Origin: Bradyrhizobium jicamae | GTDB taxonomy: Bacteria > Pseudomonadota > Alphaproteobacteria > Rhizobiales > Xanthobacteraceae | Direction: 5' to 3' | Length of the DNA: 64,000 nt | NCBI RefSeq assembly: GCF_001440395.1 | Contig: NZ_LLXZ01000138.1 | Location: 1 to 64,000, forward strand | Shown here: positions 44,771-55,465 of the stretch, one piece after another | How positions within the stretch are numbered: position 1 is the stretch's first letter | Layout of the letters: each line of letters starts with the position of its first letter | Program-made: the position numbers and the translations under genes | The notes under the pieces: model-generated | The model's database searches: none | Seen by the model: only the letters and a program-made list of their open reading frames with translations | What the model was told of the DNA's origin: nothing

Positions 44771-47700
44771 AGGCTGCCCGTATCATTCCTCCCAAAGTGC
44801 GCGACACGCAGGCACGCGCGTCCGATCCGACGGCGTCCTCGTTCGTCTCGGCCAATGCCGGATCTGGCAAGACGCATGTGCTGGTGCAGCGCGTGATCCG
44901 GCTGCTGCTCAGCGACGTGCCGCCGGAGAAAATCCTCTGCATCACGTTTACAAAAGCCGCCGCCGCCAACATGGCCGAGCGCGTGTTCACCACGCTGGGG
45001 CATTGGGTGACGCTCGACGACGACGCGCTGGATGCGGCGATCCGCGAGGCAGGCATCGCCCATCCCGGCGCACGCCTGCGCAAATCGGCGCGCAAACTGT
45101 TCGCCTGCGCGCTGGAGACGCCGGGCGGACTGAAGGTACAGACCATCCACGCGCTGTGCACACGGCTGCTGCAGCAGTTCCCGTTCGAGGCCAACGTGCC
45201 GGCGCGCTTCGCCGTGCTCGACGACCGCGACCAGAACGAGATGATGGAACGCGCCAATCTCGCGGTTTTCCTCGAAGCGTCACGCAATCCCGACAGCGCC
45301 ACCGGGCGTGCGCTGATGACGGCGATGGCGAGCGCCGCCGACGTCACCTTCAAGGACGTCGTGCGCGAGGCCTGTCTCAGCCGCGATCATTTCATGGCCT
45401 GGACGGACGCCGCCGGCAGCGCGCATGCGGCGGCAGCGCAGATTTCGGCCGCGCTCGGTGTTGATCCCGACGATCGCATCGAGGATGTCGAGCGTGAGAT
45501 ATTGGATGGGCCGAACCTGCCGCGGTCGCTCTGGCCGGAAATCGCGTCTGCCCTGGATAACGGAAGCAAAACCGATCAAGGCCAGGCAGCACAGCTTCGC
45601 GCCGCGTTGATGTTTTCCGGCGCGGCCCAGGTGGAGGAGTATCTCTGCGTATTCCTCACCGACTCCGATCGCACGCCGCGCAAATCGGTGGTGACGAAGA
45701 ATTTTGCGCGGGACAATCCCGCCGTTGGACGTCTGTTCGAAGCTGAAGCCCGTCGCCTCGGCCCGCTGATCGAACGCCGCCGCGCGGTGGTGGCGCGCGA
45801 CCGCACCGAGGCCCTGCTCTATATCGCGACCGCGGCGGCGGCGAACTATCGCCGCGAGAAGCAGGAGCGCGGCCTGCTCGACTATGACGACCTGATCGAC
45901 AAGACGCTGGCCATGCTCGATCGCGTCTCCTCCGGCTGGGTGCATTACAAGCTCGACCGCGGCGTCGATCACGTGCTGATCGACGAAGCGCAGGATACGA
46001 GCCCGCGGCAATGGGACATCGTCGCCCACATCATCTCCGAATTCACTTCCGGAGCGGGCGCGCGCGACGGCGTGGTGCGGACGGTGTTCGCAGTCGGCGA
46101 CGAGAAGCAATCGATCTTTTCATTCCAGGGCGCGGCCCCGCGCGAATTCGACCTGCGCCGCCGCGCGCTGCAGCGGAAGTTCGAGGGTGCCGGGCTGAAG
46201 TTCGATCCGGTGTCGTTTACCTATTCGTTCCGTTCGGGGCCGGCGATCCTGCATGCGGTCGATCAGGTCTTTCGCGAGCAGGATATTTTTCGCAGCATTC
46301 ACGCGGTCGATATCGGCAATCCGATTCATCACGCGCTCTCCGACGCAGGGCCCAGCCAGATCGATCTCTGGGAACTCGCGGAGGCCGACGACCGGCAGGA
46401 TATCGAGGGCTGGCGCGCGCCGTTCGACGGCGTCGCCGCGACCAGCCCCGAAGTGAAGCTGGCCCGGCGCATTCAGGCCGAGATCAAGACGCTGGTGGCG
46501 AGCCGCGCGACGACCGGCAGCAAAGGCGACCGCCGGCCGCTGCGCTATGGCGACGTGCTGGTGCTGGTGCGCCGGCGCGGCAACGCATTCGACGCGGTGA
46601 TCCAGGCGCTCAAGCACGCCGGCATCCCGGTCGCCGGCGCCGACCGCCTCAAGCTGACCGAGCACATCGCGATCATCGACCTGATGAACCTCGCCGACGC
46701 ACTGCTGCTGCCGCAGGACGATCTGGCGCTGGCGGTAGCACTGAAGAGTCCGCTGTTCGGGCTCGACGACGACGATCTGTTCAAGATTGCCTTCGATCGC
46801 AAAGGCTCCTCCCTGCGCGCCGCATTGACCGCGCGTGCGCCAACGGACGCCCGGTTGAGGGATGCGCTGTGGCGGCTCGATCAGTGCGAACGCCGCTTTG
46901 CCAGTGAAACGCCGTTTGCGTTCTATGCCTGGCTGCTCGGCGGCGACGGCGGCCGCGCGCGAATCCTGCGTCGGCTCGGACACGAGGCGAACGACGCGTT
47001 GGACGAGTTTCTGGAGCTGGCGCTGAACTACGAGCGCAAGGCGCCGGCTTCGCTGCAAGGCTTCATGGCCTGGCTGCGCACGGCGGATCTCGAGGTGAAA
47101 CGCGACATGGAAATTTCGCGCGACGAGGTCCGCGTCATGACGGTGCATGGCGCCAAGGGCCTGGAAGCTGCCGTCGTGTTCCTGGTGGATACCACGACCT
47201 CGCCCTCGGATACGCAGCGGCTGAAGCTGATCAATCTGCCGGTCGGCAATGCCGATCCGCATGCGCCCGGTGTCGTGGTATGGGCCGGACGCAAGGCCGA
47301 GGATCCGCCAGCCGTCGTCGCGGCCCGCGCGACGATGATCGGCGATACCGAGGATGAATACCGCCGCCTGCTCTATGTCGCGATGACGCGTGCGGCGGAC
47401 CGGCTTGTCGTCGGCGGCTGCATGCCCGGCAACATGAAGAGCGTGCGGCCGCTGTCCTGGTACGATCTGATCACCAAGGGGCTCGACGGTTCCGGATTGC
47501 AGCTTCAGGAGATCGAAACGGCCGCAGGCCGGGTGAAGCGCTATGTGCGCGCGGAGGAGACTGCGCCATCGGCCGCTCCGGCTGCCGCGCCGTCCTCGGC
47601 GGCGCCTATCGTTCTGCCGAGCTGGCTGCTGACGCCGGCACAGCCCGAAATCTCGCCGGAGAGTCTGCTGCGCCCCTCCGACCCCGCAGACAGCGGGCAT

Positions 47701-48264
47701 CAGCCGGTGCGGACGGTCGAATCGCTCGCCCAGCGCGCCCGCGCCCTGCAGCGCGGTACGCTGGTGCACCGTCTCCTGCAGTCGCTGCCTGAAATCGCCG
47801 CCGAGCGCCGCCGCGAGGCCGCGCTGGCCCATCTGGCCCGCAATGCCAACGGCTGGGCCGCCGAGGAGCGGCAGCAACTCGCCGAAAGCACGCTGGCCCT
47901 GATCGGGGATCCGCGCTTTGCGCCCGTGTTCGCCCCTGGCAGCCGGGCCGAGGTCTCGATCGTAGGGCGGCTCGAGCGGCCGGGCGGACGTCCGGCCCTG
48001 GTGTCCGGACAGCTCGACCGCCTTGTGGTCACAGACAGCGAGGTCCTGATCGTCGATTTCAAGACCAACCACACCCCGCCGAGCCGGCCCGAGGCGGCTC
48101 CGCGGGGCTATGTCCGCCAGCTCGCGCTGTACCGGGCAGTGCTCGGCAAGCTTTATCCCCAGCTGCCGGTCCGGGCCGCGCTGCTCTGGACCGAAACCTC
48201 TGAATTAATGGAGATTTCGGCCCCCGCGCTGGAGGCCGAGCTGGCATCCATCATCTCGGCGTGA
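44764..48264 (+). CDS. addA: Double-strand break repair helicase AddA
   Basis: UvrD/RecB-like helicase and nuclease subunit, 1166 residues. Walker A is SANAGSGKTHVLVQRVI, motif II is VLIDEAQDTSPRQWDI, motif V region is MTVHGAKGLEAAVVFLVD, and motif VI is EYRRLLYVAMTRAADRLVVG. The C-terminal nuclease domain has VLIVDFKTNHTPPSRPE and RQLALYRAVLGKLYPQLP. The ATG overlaps the end of addB by seven bases. trxA follows after 104 bp, a neighbour conserved in rhizobia. Confidence 0.96.
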   Translation: MVKAARIIPPKVRDTQARASDPTASSFVSANAGSGKTHVLVQRVIRLLLSDVPPEKILCITFTKAAAANMAERVFTTLGHWVTLDDDALDAAIREAGIAHPGARLRKSARKLFACALETPGGLKVQTIHALCTRLLQQFPFEANVPARFAVLDDRDQNEMMERANLAVFLEASRNPDSATGRALMTAMASAADVTFKDVVREACLSRDHFMAWTDAAGSAHAAAAQISAALGVDPDDRIEDVEREILDGPNLPRSLWPEIASALDNGSKTDQGQAAQLRAALMFSGAAQVEEYLCVFLTDSDRTPRKSVVTKNFARDNPAVGRLFEAEARRLGPLIERRRAVVARDRTEALLYIATAAAANYRREKQERGLLDYDDLIDKTLAMLDRVSSGWVHYKLDRGVDHVLIDEAQDTSPRQWDIVAHIISEFTSGAGARDGVVRTVFAVGDEKQSIFSFQGAAPREFDLRRRALQRKFEGAGLKFDPVSFTYSFRSGPAILHAVDQVFREQDIFRSIHAVDIGNPIHHALSDAGPSQIDLWELAEADDRQDIEGWRAPFDGVAATSPEVKLARRIQAEIKTLVASRATTGSKGDRRPLRYGDVLVLVRRRGNAFDAVIQALKHAGIPVAGADRLKLTEHIAIIDLMNLADALLLPQDDLALAVALKSPLFGLDDDDLFKIAFDRKGSSLRAALTARAPTDARLRDALWRLDQCERRFASETPFAFYAWLLGGDGGRARILRRLGHEANDALDEFLELALNYERKAPASLQGFMAWLRTADLEVKRDMEISRDEVRVMTVHGAKGLEAAVVFLVDTTTSPSDTQRLKLINLPVGNADPHAPGVVVWAGRKAEDPPAVVAARATMIGDTEDEYRRLLYVAMTRAADRLVVGGCMPGNMKSVRPLSWYDLITKGLDGSGLQLQEIETAAGRVKRYVRAEETAPSAAPAAAPSSAAPIVLPSWLLTPAQPEISPESLLRPSDPADSGHQPVRTVESLAQRARALQRGTLVHRLLQSLPEIAAERRREAALAHLARNANGWAAEERQQLAESTLALIGDPRFAPVFAPGSRAEVSIVGRLERPGGRPALVSGQLDRLVVTDSEVLIVDFKTNHTPPSRPEAAPRGYVRQLALYRAVLGKLYPQLPVRAALLWTETSELMEISAPALEAELASIISA

Positions 48265-48315
48265 CCCGAGCTTGACCCGGCAGGATCGCGTTCATAGGTT
48301 TGCCACATCATCCCA

Positions 48316-48338
48316 GGGCGCGATTCTTGACCGCGCCC
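48316..48338 (+). terminator. Hairpin between addA and trxA
   Basis: GGGCGCG (48316-48322) and CGCGCCC (48332-48338) with a nine-base loop, followed by CTTCATTT. The T tract is interrupted, so it is either a weak addA terminator or an RNA structure in the trxA leader. Confidence 0.4.
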
Positions 48339-48368
48339 CTTCATTTCTAACCGAACGAGGTAATTCCG

Positions 48369-48689
48369 ATGGCCGTTGGCAAGGTTTCTGACGCCGATTT
48401 CGAAGCCGAAGTGCTCAAGGCGACCGGGCCGGTGGTCGTCGACTTCTGGGCCGAATGGTGCGGCCCCTGTCGCATGATCGCGCCTGCACTCGACGAGATT
48501 TCCGGCGCCATGGGCGACAAGGTCAAGATCGTGAAGCTGAACGTCGACGAGAGCCCGAAGACGGCCTCGAAGTACGGTGTGATGTCGATCCCGACCCTGA
48601 TGATCTTCAAGGGTGGCGAGATGGCTTCCCGCCAGGTCGGCGCCGCGCCGAAGGCCAAGCTGCAGCAGTGGATCACCGCGGCGGTCTGA
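48369..48689 (+). CDS. trxA: Thioredoxin 1
   Basis: Small dithiol carrier for ribonucleotide reductase and other enzymes, 106 residues. The active site is VVVDFWAEWCGPCRMIAPAL with the redox CGPC; cis-Pro is in GVMSIPTLMIFKGGEM. Length and motif are standard. CGAGGT about 8 bases before the ATG is a good ribosome site. A strong terminator follows. Confidence 0.98.
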   Translation: MAVGKVSDADFEAEVLKATGPVVVDFWAEWCGPCRMIAPALDEISGAMGDKVKIVKLNVDESPKTASKYGVMSIPTLMIFKGGEMASRQVGAAPKAKLQQWITAAV

Positions 48690-48713
48690 TCGGCTTTCGA
48701 TTTATCGATTGTG

Positions 48714-48744
48714 ACGGCCGGCGAATAGCCGGCCGTTTTGTTTT
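48714..48744 (+). terminator. Intrinsic terminator after trxA
   Basis: Stem ACGGCCGGC / GCCGGCCGT with loop GAATA, then TTTTGTTTT. It begins 25 bases after the trxA stop. Confidence 0.9.
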
Positions 48745-48758
48745 GCAGCCAATGATCT

Positions 48759-48846
48759 CGTAACCCGGGTGGAGCGTAGCGTAACCCGGGGCTCTCTGTT
48801 CGCGGCACGATCCTCCTGGATTGCGCTTCGCTCCATCCGGGCTACG
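48759..48846. repeat. CCCGGGTGGAGCG inverted-repeat element, copy 2
   Basis: TAACCCGGGTGGAGCGTAGC at the left is matched, with few differences, by the inverse of CGCTTCGCTCCATCCGGGCT at the right. Inner CCCGGGGCTCTCTGTTCGCG is specific to this copy. A relative is at 22677-22759. Confidence 0.75.
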
Positions 48847-48849
48847 GGA

Positions 48850-49590
48850 TTATCGAACCCATCCTGTCGCCAGCGCGGATGCAAATTCAGCATCGCCATT
48901 GCGGCGAGCCAATGCCGCCATGGCATCGCTATCGTAAGGCACATGACGGAAGGTGACGCGCCAGCTTCCCGATGCCAGCTCGAGAACCGCGTAGCGGGCG
49001 TCGGGCGTGCCCGCCTCTATCCGGTGCGGAAACGGCACGTTGTAGGAAAAGCCGGGACTACCGATGCTTCCGGGATTGACCACGAGGCGTCCATCGCCGA
49101 GCCGCACCGCGCGTGCGATGTGAGTATGTGCGCACAGAATCAGCGACTGCGAGATTCCCTTCGCTTCTTTCTCGATGGCCTCCAACGGAGACATTCCGAC
49201 CGAGCCGTCAGGCGTCACCGTTTCAAGCCAGTAAACATTGTCGTCGACAGGTGTGGCGTGGCAGAGAAACACTTGCTCGCGAAAGACCCGCGTTGACGGC
49301 ACCTTGCGCAACCAGTCGAGATGCTCGATGCCGAGTTGCGCATAAGCGGGCCGTTCCCACGATCCCATCTTCTCGACGGGGCGGTCGATCAGCCAGCGAT
49401 CATGATTGCCGAGTACGTGAACGGCATCGAGTGCCATCAGCGCATCCATGGTACGCCGTGCGTCGAGCGGGCCGCTCGCCATGTCGCCGAGATTGACGAT
49501 CTCCTCGATGCCCTGCGCGCGGATGTCGGTGAGGACCGCTTCCAGCGCGAGATAATTTCCATGGACGTCGGCAATCGCGGCAAAACGCAT
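48850..49590 (-). CDS. Metallophosphoesterase
   Basis: 246-residue calcineurin-like phosphoesterase of the YfcE/MJ0936 kind. Metal ligands: DVHGN in FAAIADVHGNYLALEAVL, GD in VNLGDMASGPLDARR, GNHD in VHVLGNHDRWL, His in VFLCHATPV, and the HTH in LILCAHTHIARAVRLG. Substrate unknown; members hydrolyse phosphodiesters or phosphoproteins. It is monocistronic, following convergent trxA, and its upstream region carries a GGAACC-AG-GGTTCC palindrome at 49707-49720. Confidence 0.92.
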   Translation of the reverse strand: MRFAAIADVHGNYLALEAVLTDIRAQGIEEIVNLGDMASGPLDARRTMDALMALDAVHVLGNHDRWLIDRPVEKMGSWERPAYAQLGIEHLDWLRKVPSTRVFREQVFLCHATPVDDNVYWLETVTPDGSVGMSPLEAIEKEAKGISQSLILCAHTHIARAVRLGDGRLVVNPGSIGSPGFSYNVPFPHRIEAGTPDARYAVLELASGSWRVTFRHVPYDSDAMAALARRNGDAEFASALATGWVR

Positions 49591-49809
49591 TTGGAATTCC
49601 AGGTGTCGGATAAGGTCTCGTCGTAAAGATCTTGCAAGAACGATGCTACGGCCTCTACCTCATTTGGGTGAAACCAGCCTGCAACATTATCCCTACTTCC
49701 TATTGCGGAACCAGGGTTCCGACTCGCGGCCTTCAGACACGTTGGTTAGTCTTTGCAAACACCGGGGCTGGCGAATTCCATAAACAATCAATTATTATTT
49801 CCCGGGCGG

Positions 49810-49831
49810 CCGCTGGAAGCAATTCCAGCGG
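49810..49831 (-). terminator. Hairpin downstream of folC
   Basis: CCGCTGGAA / TTCCAGCGG with a four-base loop GCAA, 12 bases past the folC stop on the minus strand. No T tract follows on that strand, so termination efficiency is uncertain. Confidence 0.5.
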
Positions 49832-49842
49832 TCATTTAATTT

Positions 49843-51183
49843 CTAACCCGGCGGCGTGCCGTTAATCGCGAGCACGTGGCCAGCGAGATAGAGCGAGCCG
49901 GCAATCAAAATCCGCGGCGGCACTTCATAGGCGAGACGCGACAGCGCGTGCAGCGCGGCTTCGACGCTGGCGGCATTTTCCACGCGCATGCCGAGCGCGC
50001 GCGCCGCGTCCGCCAGCCGGTCCGACGGCATCGCATTGTCGCGGCCGGGAATCGGCACCGCCACGATGTGGCGCGTGAGACCTGCGAAATTGGCGAGGAA
50101 CGCGCCGGCATCCTTGTTCGCCATCATGCCCGCGATCACCACCAGCGGCCGCGACACCCGCTCTTCGAGATCGCCGAGCGCGGCTGCGGCGACACGGCCG
50201 CCTTCCGCATTGTGTCCGCCGTCGAGCCAGATCTCGCAGCCCTTCGGCCCCTGATCGACCAGCGCGCCGGCTACCAGCCGCTGCATCCGCGCCGGCCATT
50301 CGGCGCCAACGATGCCGGCCTCGAAGGCGCGCATGCCGATCTTGAACGTCTCGATCGCGCGCAAGGTCGCAATGGCAAGACCGGCATTGTCGAACTGATG
50401 CCGTCCGAACAGCTTTGGCGCCGCAAGATCCATCAGGCCGCGCTCGTCCTGATAGACCAGCCGTCCGCGCTCGACACCGACATGCCATTGCTGTCCCGCC
50501 GCATGCAGCGGCGCGCCCATGCGCTTTCCCTGTGCCTCGATCACCGACATCGCCTCCGCCGCCTGCTCGGCGCAGATCAGCGGCGCGCCGCGCTTGATGA
50601 TGGCGGCCTTCTCGCCGGCGATCGCAGTCAGCGAGTTACCGAGATATTCGGTATGATCCATGCTGACAGGCGTGATGACGGTGGCGACCGGGCGATCGAT
50701 GACGTTGGTGGCGTCCAACCTTCCACCGAGACCGGTTTCCAGCAGTACGACATCGGCGTCATGCTCCGCGAACAGGCAAAACGCCGCCGCGGTCTCCATC
50801 TCGAAAATCGTGACCGGCTCGCCTGCGTTGACCTGTTCGCAATGCTCCAGCACCCGGCGCAGCTCGGCATCATCGGCCAGCCGTCCGCCGCCGCCCTCGC
50901 CGATGCGATAGCATTCGTTGATCCGCACGAGATAGGGCGAGGTGTAGACGTGGACGCGCAGCCCCGCGGCTTCGAGGATCGCGCGCAGATAGGCGATGGT
51001 GGACCCCTTGCCATTGGTGCCGGCGACATGGATCACCGGCGGCAACGTCCGCTCGGGATGATCGAGCCGCGCCAGCAGGCGGTGCATGCGATCGAGGCTG
51101 AGATCGATGCGCTTCGGATGCAAGGCAGACAGCCGCGCGATCAATTCACCGAGCGGCTGGGGTTTTGCGGCCGGCAGGTTCAC
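49843..51183 (-). CDS. folC: Bifunctional folylpolyglutamate/dihydrofolate synthase
   Basis: FolC adds glutamate to dihydropteroate and to folates. The 446-residue product has the Mur-ligase type ATP site VIHVAGTNGKGSTIAYLRAI, the folate-binding YTSPYLVRINECYRIG, and the second signature GLGGRLDATNVIDRPVATVI; HNAEGGRVAAAALGD closes the C-terminal domain. The start is GTG, overlapping the accD stop (GTGA). It is the last gene in trpF-trpB-trpA-accD-folC. Confidence 0.95.
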   Translation of the reverse strand: MNLPAAKPQPLGELIARLSALHPKRIDLSLDRMHRLLARLDHPERTLPPVIHVAGTNGKGSTIAYLRAILEAAGLRVHVYTSPYLVRINECYRIGEGGGGRLADDAELRRVLEHCEQVNAGEPVTIFEMETAAAFCLFAEHDADVVLLETGLGGRLDATNVIDRPVATVITPVSMDHTEYLGNSLTAIAGEKAAIIKRGAPLICAEQAAEAMSVIEAQGKRMGAPLHAAGQQWHVGVERGRLVYQDERGLMDLAAPKLFGRHQFDNAGLAIATLRAIETFKIGMRAFEAGIVGAEWPARMQRLVAGALVDQGPKGCEIWLDGGHNAEGGRVAAAALGDLEERVSRPLVVIAGMMANKDAGAFLANFAGLTRHIVAVPIPGRDNAMPSDRLADAARALGMRVENAASVEAALHALSRLAYEVPPRILIAGSLYLAGHVLAINGTPPG

Positions 51184-52121
51184 GCGTGGGGCGCGGCCGG
51201 CACGGCTTCCGGCGTCGAGACGATCTGGGCGGGGTCCGTGACCTGCGGCGAAGGCTTGGAGGCCGTTTCGAGCGGCGGCGATTTGGTGAGGATCCGGCAG
51301 AGCCTCGCCAGCGTCGGACGCATCTCGTGACGATGCACGACCATGTCGACCATGCCGTGGTCGAGCAGATATTCGGCGCGCTGGAATCCTTCCGGCAGCT
51401 TCTCGCGGATGGTCTGCTCGATCACGCGCGCACCGGCGAAGCCGATCAGCGCGCCCGGCTCAGCAATATGGACGTCGCCCAGCATGGCATAGGACGCGGT
51501 GACGCCGCCGGTGGTCGGATTGGTCAGCACCACGATGTAGGGCAGCTTCGCTTCGCGCAGCATCTGCACACCGACGGTGGTGCGCGGCATCTGCATCAGC
51601 GACAGGATGCCTTCCTGCATCCGCGCGCCGCCGGAAGCGGCAAACATGATGAAGGGCGCCTTCTTTTCGAGCGCGAGTTCGAGCCCGCGCACGATCGCTT
51701 CGCCCGCGGCCATGCCGAGCGAGCCGCCCATGAAATCGAAATCCTGCACCGCGATGACGACGCCGGCGCCTTCCAGCTTGCCGAAGCCGACCTTGATAGC
51801 GTCGTTCAGCCCGGTCTTGGCGCGGGCGTCCTTGATGCGGTCGACATATTTGCGCTCATCGCGAAACTTCAGCGGATCGGCCGTCACTTCGGGCAGCGCG
51901 ATGTCGTACCAGGTCTCGTTGTCGAAGATCGACTTCAGCCGCGCCACCGCGCCCATGCGCATATGGTAGTTCGAGCCGGGGATGACGAACTGGTTGGCCT
52001 CGACGTCCTTGTAGAACACGAGCTGCCCGGAATCCGGGCACTTGATCCACAAATTCTCCGGCGTTTCGCGCCGCAGGATGTTGCGGATCTTTGGCCGGAC
52101 GACATTGGTGAGCCAATTCAT
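51180..52121 (-). CDS. accD: Acetyl-CoA carboxylase carboxyltransferase beta subunit
   Basis: AccD with AccA transfers the carboxyl group from biotin to acetyl-CoA, making malonyl-CoA. The 313-residue product has the crotonase-like carboxyltransferase body (ESLGMAAGEAIVRG-like GSLGMAAGEAIVRGLELALE, MFAASGGARMQEGILSLMQM, LTNPTTGGVTASYAMLGD). The N-terminal zinc ribbon of E. coli AccD (four Cys) is reduced: Cys28 stays, the other three positions are Ser31, Ile47 and Ser50 (WIKCPDSGQLV, QFVIPGSNYHM). Rhizobial AccD proteins generally show this loss. GGAGCG precedes the ATG. Confidence 0.96.
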   Translation of the reverse strand: MNWLTNVVRPKIRNILRRETPENLWIKCPDSGQLVFYKDVEANQFVIPGSNYHMRMGAVARLKSIFDNETWYDIALPEVTADPLKFRDERKYVDRIKDARAKTGLNDAIKVGFGKLEGAGVVIAVQDFDFMGGSLGMAAGEAIVRGLELALEKKAPFIMFAASGGARMQEGILSLMQMPRTTVGVQMLREAKLPYIVVLTNPTTGGVTASYAMLGDVHIAEPGALIGFAGARVIEQTIREKLPEGFQRAEYLLDHGMVDMVVHRHEMRPTLARLCRILTKSPPLETASKPSPQVTDPAQIVSTPEAVPAAPHA

Positions 52122-52223
52122 GGTTCGCTCCGAAATGCGGTTGAACGCATCGACTGGAATATATGGCGGCCCGACTCAAAGCAGGCAAGCCGCCGTTGAC
52201 GCCTATTTCCACGCAATTGTGGC

Positions 52224-53056
52224 TTATTCCGCAGCCTGCTTCGCGCCCCGGACGCCCTGCGCCAGCGACGCCACCAGATCGGCCACCGCGGCCACCGTCT
52301 TGCTGGTCGCCTGTCCCTGGATGTCGAGGCTGTCGCGCAACGCATCGACCAGGGCGGTGCCGACCACGGCGCCATTGGCCTTCTCGGCAATCGCGCGCGC
52401 CGCTTGCGGGGTACGGATGCCAAAGCCGACGCAGACCGGAAGTTTGGTGTGGCGCTTGATCCGGGCGACCGCATCGCCGACGGCCTTCGAATCGGCCGCC
52501 GCAGCGCCGGTGATGCCGGTGATCGAGACGTAGTAGACGAAGCCGGAGGTATTCGCGAGCACCGCAGGCAGACGCTTGTCGTCGGTCGTGGGTGTCGCGA
52601 GGCGGATGAAGTTGAGCCCGGCCTTCAGCGCAGGGATGCAGAGCTCGTCGTCCTCTTCCGGCGGCAGGTCGACGATGATGAGGCCATCGACGCCCGCAGC
52701 CTTGGCATCGGTGAGAAACTTGTCGACCCCATAGATGTAGATCGGATTGTAATAGCCCATCAGGACCAGCGGCGTGGCGTCGTCCTCCTTGCGGAAGCCG
52801 CGCACCATCTCGAGCGTCTTCCGTAACGTCATACCGCCCTTGAGCGCGCGCAGGCCCGCGGCCTGGATCGACGGACCGTCCGCCATCGGATCGGTGAAGG
52901 GCATGCCGATCTCGATGATGTCGGCACCCGCCTTGGGCAGCGCCTTGATGATGTCGAGCGAGGTCTTCGGATCGGGATCGCCGGCCATCAGGAAGGTGAC
53001 GAAAGCCGAGCGGCCTTGTTTTGCGAGTTCGGCAAAGCGTGCGTCGATACGGGTAG

Positions 53057-53060
<4 letters not shown>
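52224..53060 (-). CDS. trpA: Tryptophan synthase alpha subunit
   Basis: TrpA splits indole-3-glycerol phosphate into indole and glyceraldehyde phosphate; indole is channelled to TrpB. The 278-residue barrel has the catalytic Glu in ADIIEIGMPFTDPMADGPSI and the Asp in VDGLIIVDLPPEEDDELCI. It starts at GTG overlapping the trpB stop. The accD gene follows after about 100 bp. Confidence 0.97.
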
Positions 53061-54270
<1,210 letters not shown>

Positions 54271-54274
<4 letters not shown>

Positions 54275-54930
54275 CGGACCATCAGTTCTTCGCTGGCGCG
54301 CGCGGCGCGAATGAAATTGCGGATCAGCTCGGGATCCTTGACGCCGGGCGAACTTTCGACGCCGGAGGAGACATCGACGCCGCCGGCGCGGGTGACGCGA
54401 ATGGCCTCCGCCACATTGTCGGCGGTAAGACCGCCCGAGACCATGAACGGCAGTTGAAGATCGAGCTTTTCCAGAACGTGCCAATCGAACACCGCGCCCA
54501 GCCCGCCGGGCCGGGTGGCGCCCTTCGGCGCGCGGGCGTCGAACAGGATGCGATCGGCGACGCTGGCGTAACCCGGCAATGCGGCGAGATCGGCCGAGGT
54601 TTCAACCGCGATCACCTTCATGACAGGCAGCGAAAACTTCGCCTTGATGTCGCGCACCCGCGCGATGGTTTCCTTGCCGTGCAGTTGCAGGAGATCCGGC
54701 CGCAGCGTCTCGACGATGTTTTCCAGCGTCGCGTCGTCGGCATCCACCGTCAGCGCCACCTTGGCGGCGCGGCCCCTGGCCTGCTTGCCGAGCTCGCGCG
54801 CGGTCTCGAGGCTGAGATGGCGCGGCGACGGGGAGAAGAACACGAAACCCACCATGTCGGCGCCCGCCGAAAGCGCTACATCGAGCGTCTCGCGCGTGGA
54901 CAGGCCGCAAATTTTGACGAGCAGGGACAT
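54271..54930 (-). CDS. trpF: Phosphoribosylanthranilate isomerase
   Basis: TrpF carries out the Amadori rearrangement in tryptophan synthesis. The 219-residue barrel has the catalytic Cys in LLVKICGLSTRETLDVALSA, the Asp in RILFDARAPKGATRPGGLG, and the phosphate site MVSGGLTADNVAEAI. It opens the minus-strand run trpF-trpB-trpA-accD-folC. Upstream, on the same strand, is a small membrane protein gene. Confidence 0.96.
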
Positions 54931-54993
54931 GGTCTCTCGGGCGCATAATTCGAGCCCCGTAACCGGCTGGAACCGGGGCTGACGGGGCGGGTT

Positions 54994-55386
54994 CTACAAC
55001 GTCGCGCCCTGCTTGTCTCGCCCGGCGGCCCCATAGAAGCCGTACTGGGAGGGCGCCGGAAGCCGCTGCTGATCGGCCCGGGACACCGCCGCGGCGGCCC
55101 GCAAATCGGCCGTTTCCGCCCGGGCACGACGGGCATCGGCCTCATGGTGACGCGCCGCGCGGCGCCAATGGCGCTGGCGGAACCAGGTCGCCATGCCGCC
55201 TGCCGCCACCCCCAGAATGGCGACGGCAATGATCACAACAAACAGCGGCATGCTCACCGCGATCGCCGGATCGGTCGCATTGAAGGGATCGAACGACACC
55301 GTCACGAAATGGCGGTTGGCGACCGCAAAGACGATGAAGATCAGGCCCAGCGGAATGACGACCAGCGCCGTGAAGAACTTTCGCAT
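54994..55386 (-). CDS. LapA-domain (DUF1049) small membrane protein
   Basis: 130-residue inner membrane protein. Two membrane helices (FFTALVVIPLGLIFIVFAVA; MPLFVVIIAVAILGVAAGGM) flank a short periplasmic-side segment with NRHFVTVSFDPFNA, then a cytoplasmic coiled-coil-like tail rich in Arg, Ala and Glu (HEADARRARAETADLRAAAA). LapA/YciS homologs work with LapB in controlling lipopolysaccharide synthesis, but no lapB gene is adjacent here. Start at 55386 leaves proper room for GAGAG; an ATG two codons earlier abuts it. Confidence 0.82.
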   Translation of the reverse strand: MRKFFTALVVIPLGLIFIVFAVANRHFVTVSFDPFNATDPAIAVSMPLFVVIIAVAILGVAAGGMATWFRQRHWRRAARHHEADARRARAETADLRAAAAVSRADQQRLPAPSQYGFYGAAGRDKQGATL

Positions 55387-55465
55387 GACCATCTCTCGGT
55401 GTGATGGAGAAAGGCGGGTGCGAGCCCCGCAACACGGCTACACCTAGTCAAAGTCCGGAAAAATC

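Noticed and set aside
46120..48072. A 650-codon antisense frame within addA
   Set aside because: Shadow of addA; composition typical of antisense frames and no start context.
49632..49865. Frame of 77 codons upstream of the phosphoesterase
   Set aside because: Runs into the folC hairpin and the folC end; no support for translation.
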